Part shown: positions 13,935-15,102 of the stretch, one piece after another
How positions within the stretch are numbered: position 1 is the stretch's first letter
How the letters are laid out: each line of letters begins with the position of its first letter
NCBI GenBank assembly: GCA_001916055.1
Contig: MNRR01000050.1
Coordinates: 1 to 15,102 of the forward strand
DNA length: 15,102 nt
DNA from: Clostridium sp. 28_12
GTDB lineage: Bacteria; Bacillota; Clostridia; TANB77; CAG-508
Direction: 5' to 3'
Notes under the pieces: model-generated
Database searches by the model: none
Seen by the model: the letters and a program-made list of their open reading frames with translations, nothing else
What the model was told of the DNA's origin: nothing
Position numbers and translations under genes: made by a program

Positions 13935-14300
13935 TTGTATATTTTAATTTTAATAGGAGTAGCAATGTTAAGTTCAATATTAACATTATTTTTTCATTGT
14001 TGCTTAATTATAGGAAAGGAGAGTGATAAAAAATGGGAGGAAGAAGTGATTATGAAGAAAGAAGAAACAAGTCCCAAATTTGTAGTAGTATCATTTTCGC
14101 CAGACTATGGATTATGTTGCATATATAAAAACATAACAAATTGTGTGCATAAATTTCCAGAAATTAATGGATCTGAACTTGCATATAAAATACTTTGTGC
14201 AAAAAGAATTATTTGGAAAGAGGAGCAAGATAGACTAATGCAGAGGAAAGAAAAACAAAGTAGTTTTTGGGAAAAGTTAAAAAAAGTATTATTTGAATAA
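13935..14300 (+). CDS. Small single-membrane-span protein of unknown function
   Basis: A 121-aa protein starting at TTG 13935, 8 nt after the SD AAAGGAAGG; the GTG at 13926 overlaps that SD. Residues 2-25 form one hydrophobic membrane helix (YILILIGVAMLSSILTLFFH) followed by CC. The charged remainder (from about GKESDKKWEEE) should be cytosolic and ends in a lysine-rich helix. The centre, KFVVVSFSPDYGLCCIYKN, reads as short beta strands. No family is recognised. A second possible start is ATG 14052, with GGAGG at 14036-14040, which would give a soluble 82-aa form without the membrane anchor. It is flanked by two terminators, so it is a single-gene unit. Its position next to a phage-type gene suggests accessory DNA. 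Confidence 0.6.
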   Translation: MYILILIGVAMLSSILTLFFHCCLIIGKESDKKWEEEVIMKKEETSPKFVVVSFSPDYGLCCIYKNITNCVHKFPEINGSELAYKILCAKRIIWKEEQDRLMQRKEKQSSFWEKLKKVLFE

Positions 14301-14310
14301 ATGTAAGGGT

Positions 14311-14352
14311 AAGTAAAGAATGCATATATGAAAATTATACGATTCTTTACTT
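14311..14352 (+). terminator. Terminator-like hairpin after the one-TM gene
   Basis: aagtaaagaat (14311-14321) pairs perfectly with attctttactt (14342-14352) over 11 bp. The tail (attatttatttg) is T-rich but interrupted. Its symmetry would allow action on both strands. Confidence 0.65.
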
Positions 14353-14478
14353 ATTATTTATTTGTGTCTTTTTTGGTAGTTAGGTGTTATAATATCAATG
14401 TAAATGCGAAATCATTGTAGTGTTAGTCAAAGTAAAAAATAATGCATAATGTGATAAAATAAAAAAATTACAATAATT

Positions 14479-14510
14479 TGAAACTTTTTTTATTTTCATT
14501 TGTTTGTATA
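14479..14510 (+). promoter_or_regulatory. Possible ECF-sigma promoter of the sigma gene
   Basis: TGAAAC (14479-14484) followed by a T-run matches the -35 element used by many ECF sigma factors (for example Bacillus sigma-W, TGAAAC). A TGTA at 14505-14508 is a possible -10, but the spacing is about 4 nt longer than usual. ECF genes often transcribe themselves. A second, sigma-A-like TATAAT lies at 14388-14393 without a good -35. No gene is seen in 14301-14529. Confidence 0.3.
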
Positions 14511-14529
14511 TATGAAAGCAGGGTAAGAT

Positions 14530-15102
14530 ATGGAAAAAGATTTAGATATAAAATTATATAATGAATATTTAAACGGAGAAAAAGATGCTTTTGAATTGCT
14601 ATATAACAAGTATAAGGACAAAGTACAATATTTTGTTTATAACATAGTAAGAGACTATCAAAAAGCTGAAGATATTACTCAAGATGTATTTATTTATATT
14701 ATGCAAAATAAAATTAAAGATGGTTATAGTTTTAAATATTACATATATTTAGTTGCTAAAAGTAGAGCATATAATTTAATAAATATGGAAAAAAGAAGAA
14801 CTGAAATAAATGAAAAATATATTTTTAATGAAACTATGAAAATAGAACAAGATGTAGCAGATGTTATAACAAAGAATGAAAAAAGACAAGCAATAATTAC
14901 TGCAATAGATATGTTAGATGATAGATACAAAAATGCAATGTATTTAGTCAAAATCGAAGAATTAACATATGAAGAAACAGCACAAATACTTGGTGAGTCA
15001 ATTCAAAATGTAAAAAATCTTATCCATAGAGGAAAAAAAGAAATACGAAAAATTTTAATAAGGAAAGGATTTGATGAAATGAATAAGGTTTCAAAAGTAA
15101 TT
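14530..15102 (+). CDS. ECF-type RNA polymerase sigma factor (partial, runs off the window)
   Basis: An open frame of 191 codons from ATG 14530 to the window end with no stop. It is an extracytoplasmic-function sigma factor. Region 2 is at about residues 10-68 (YLNGEKDAFELLYNKYKDKV, then DYQKAEDITQDVFIYIMQ). Region 4 is at about 130-180 (LDDRYKNAMYLVKIEELTYE, then ETAQILGESIQNVKNLIHRG), which contacts the -35 box. There is no sigma-1 or sigma-3 region, as expected. It is near full length for the family, so only a few codons are likely to be missing. The SD is a modest AGGGTAAG. The cognate anti-sigma factor, normally the next gene, would lie just outside the window; an overlapping ATG near 15079 could be its start. 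Confidence 0.9.
   Translation, partial: MEKDLDIKLYNEYLNGEKDAFELLYNKYKDKVQYFVYNIVRDYQKAEDITQDVFIYIMQNKIKDGYSFKYYIYLVAKSRAYNLINMEKRRTEINEKYIFNETMKIEQDVADVITKNEKRQAIITAIDMLDDRYKNAMYLVKIEELTYEETAQILGESIQNVKNLIHRGKKEIRKILIRKGFDEMNKVSKVI

Noticed and set aside
1..15102. CRISPR array, tRNA or rRNA genes, insertion sequence with transposase
   Set aside because: No regularly spaced repeats, no tRNA-like folds and no transposase or integrase motifs were found on either strand.

Overview
The window is very AT-rich, has strong AGGAGG-type ribosome binding sites, TTG as well as ATG starts, near-consensus sigma-A promoters (TTGACA-17-TATAAT) and a CIRCE heat-shock operator. All of this fits a low-GC Firmicute of the class Clostridia, probably an uncultured gut lineage; the species cannot be named from the sequence.

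Layout. Positions 1-80 hold the last codons of an upstream gene and its terminator. Positions 81-389 are a giant imperfect palindrome with no gene. Positions 477-3309 are a magnesium unit: a 30-codon leader ORF with an acidic/proline start, a hairpin that overlaps it, and two tandem mgtE Mg2+ channel genes. Positions 3330-5298 are an htpG (Hsp90) gene behind a CIRCE/promoter; it is disabled by a 4-nt tandem duplication and lacks its ATP-binding DNGIGM segment. Positions 5329-6078 encode an orphan ABC ATPase of the nitrate/sulfonate/taurine type. A methionyl-tRNA synthetase gene runs on the minus strand (6112-7515) and lacks the zinc-knuckle insert. Divergently, 7736-8236 encodes a NUDIX hydrolase. 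Positions 8233-9503 form a compact unit of a radical SAM/SPASM enzyme, a 35-residue lysine-rich peptide ending CRMCG, and a terminator: a candidate RiPP (ribosomally made, modified peptide) system. Two unfamiliar genes follow (9533-10583).

From 10686 the DNA looks rearranged. An ABC permease is cut off before its coupling loop, and its stop codon overlaps the start of a two-HTH regulator. metK follows (AdoMet synthetase), then a frameshifted phage-type AP2/zinc-ribbon gene, a small one-TM protein, and the start of an ECF sigma factor gene that runs off the window.

The two most interesting items are the leader upstream of mgtE and the rSAM/CRMCG unit. In the first, two mutually exclusive RNA pairings can be drawn, one of which hides the mgtE start codon; this suggests translation-coupled Mg2+ sensing. 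In the second, maturase and candidate substrate are adjacent and share a terminator. Four genes here are broken or shortened (htpG, metG, the permease and the AP2 gene), so either the region is decaying or the assembly has errors. All assignments come from reading motifs by eye; no database search was possible.
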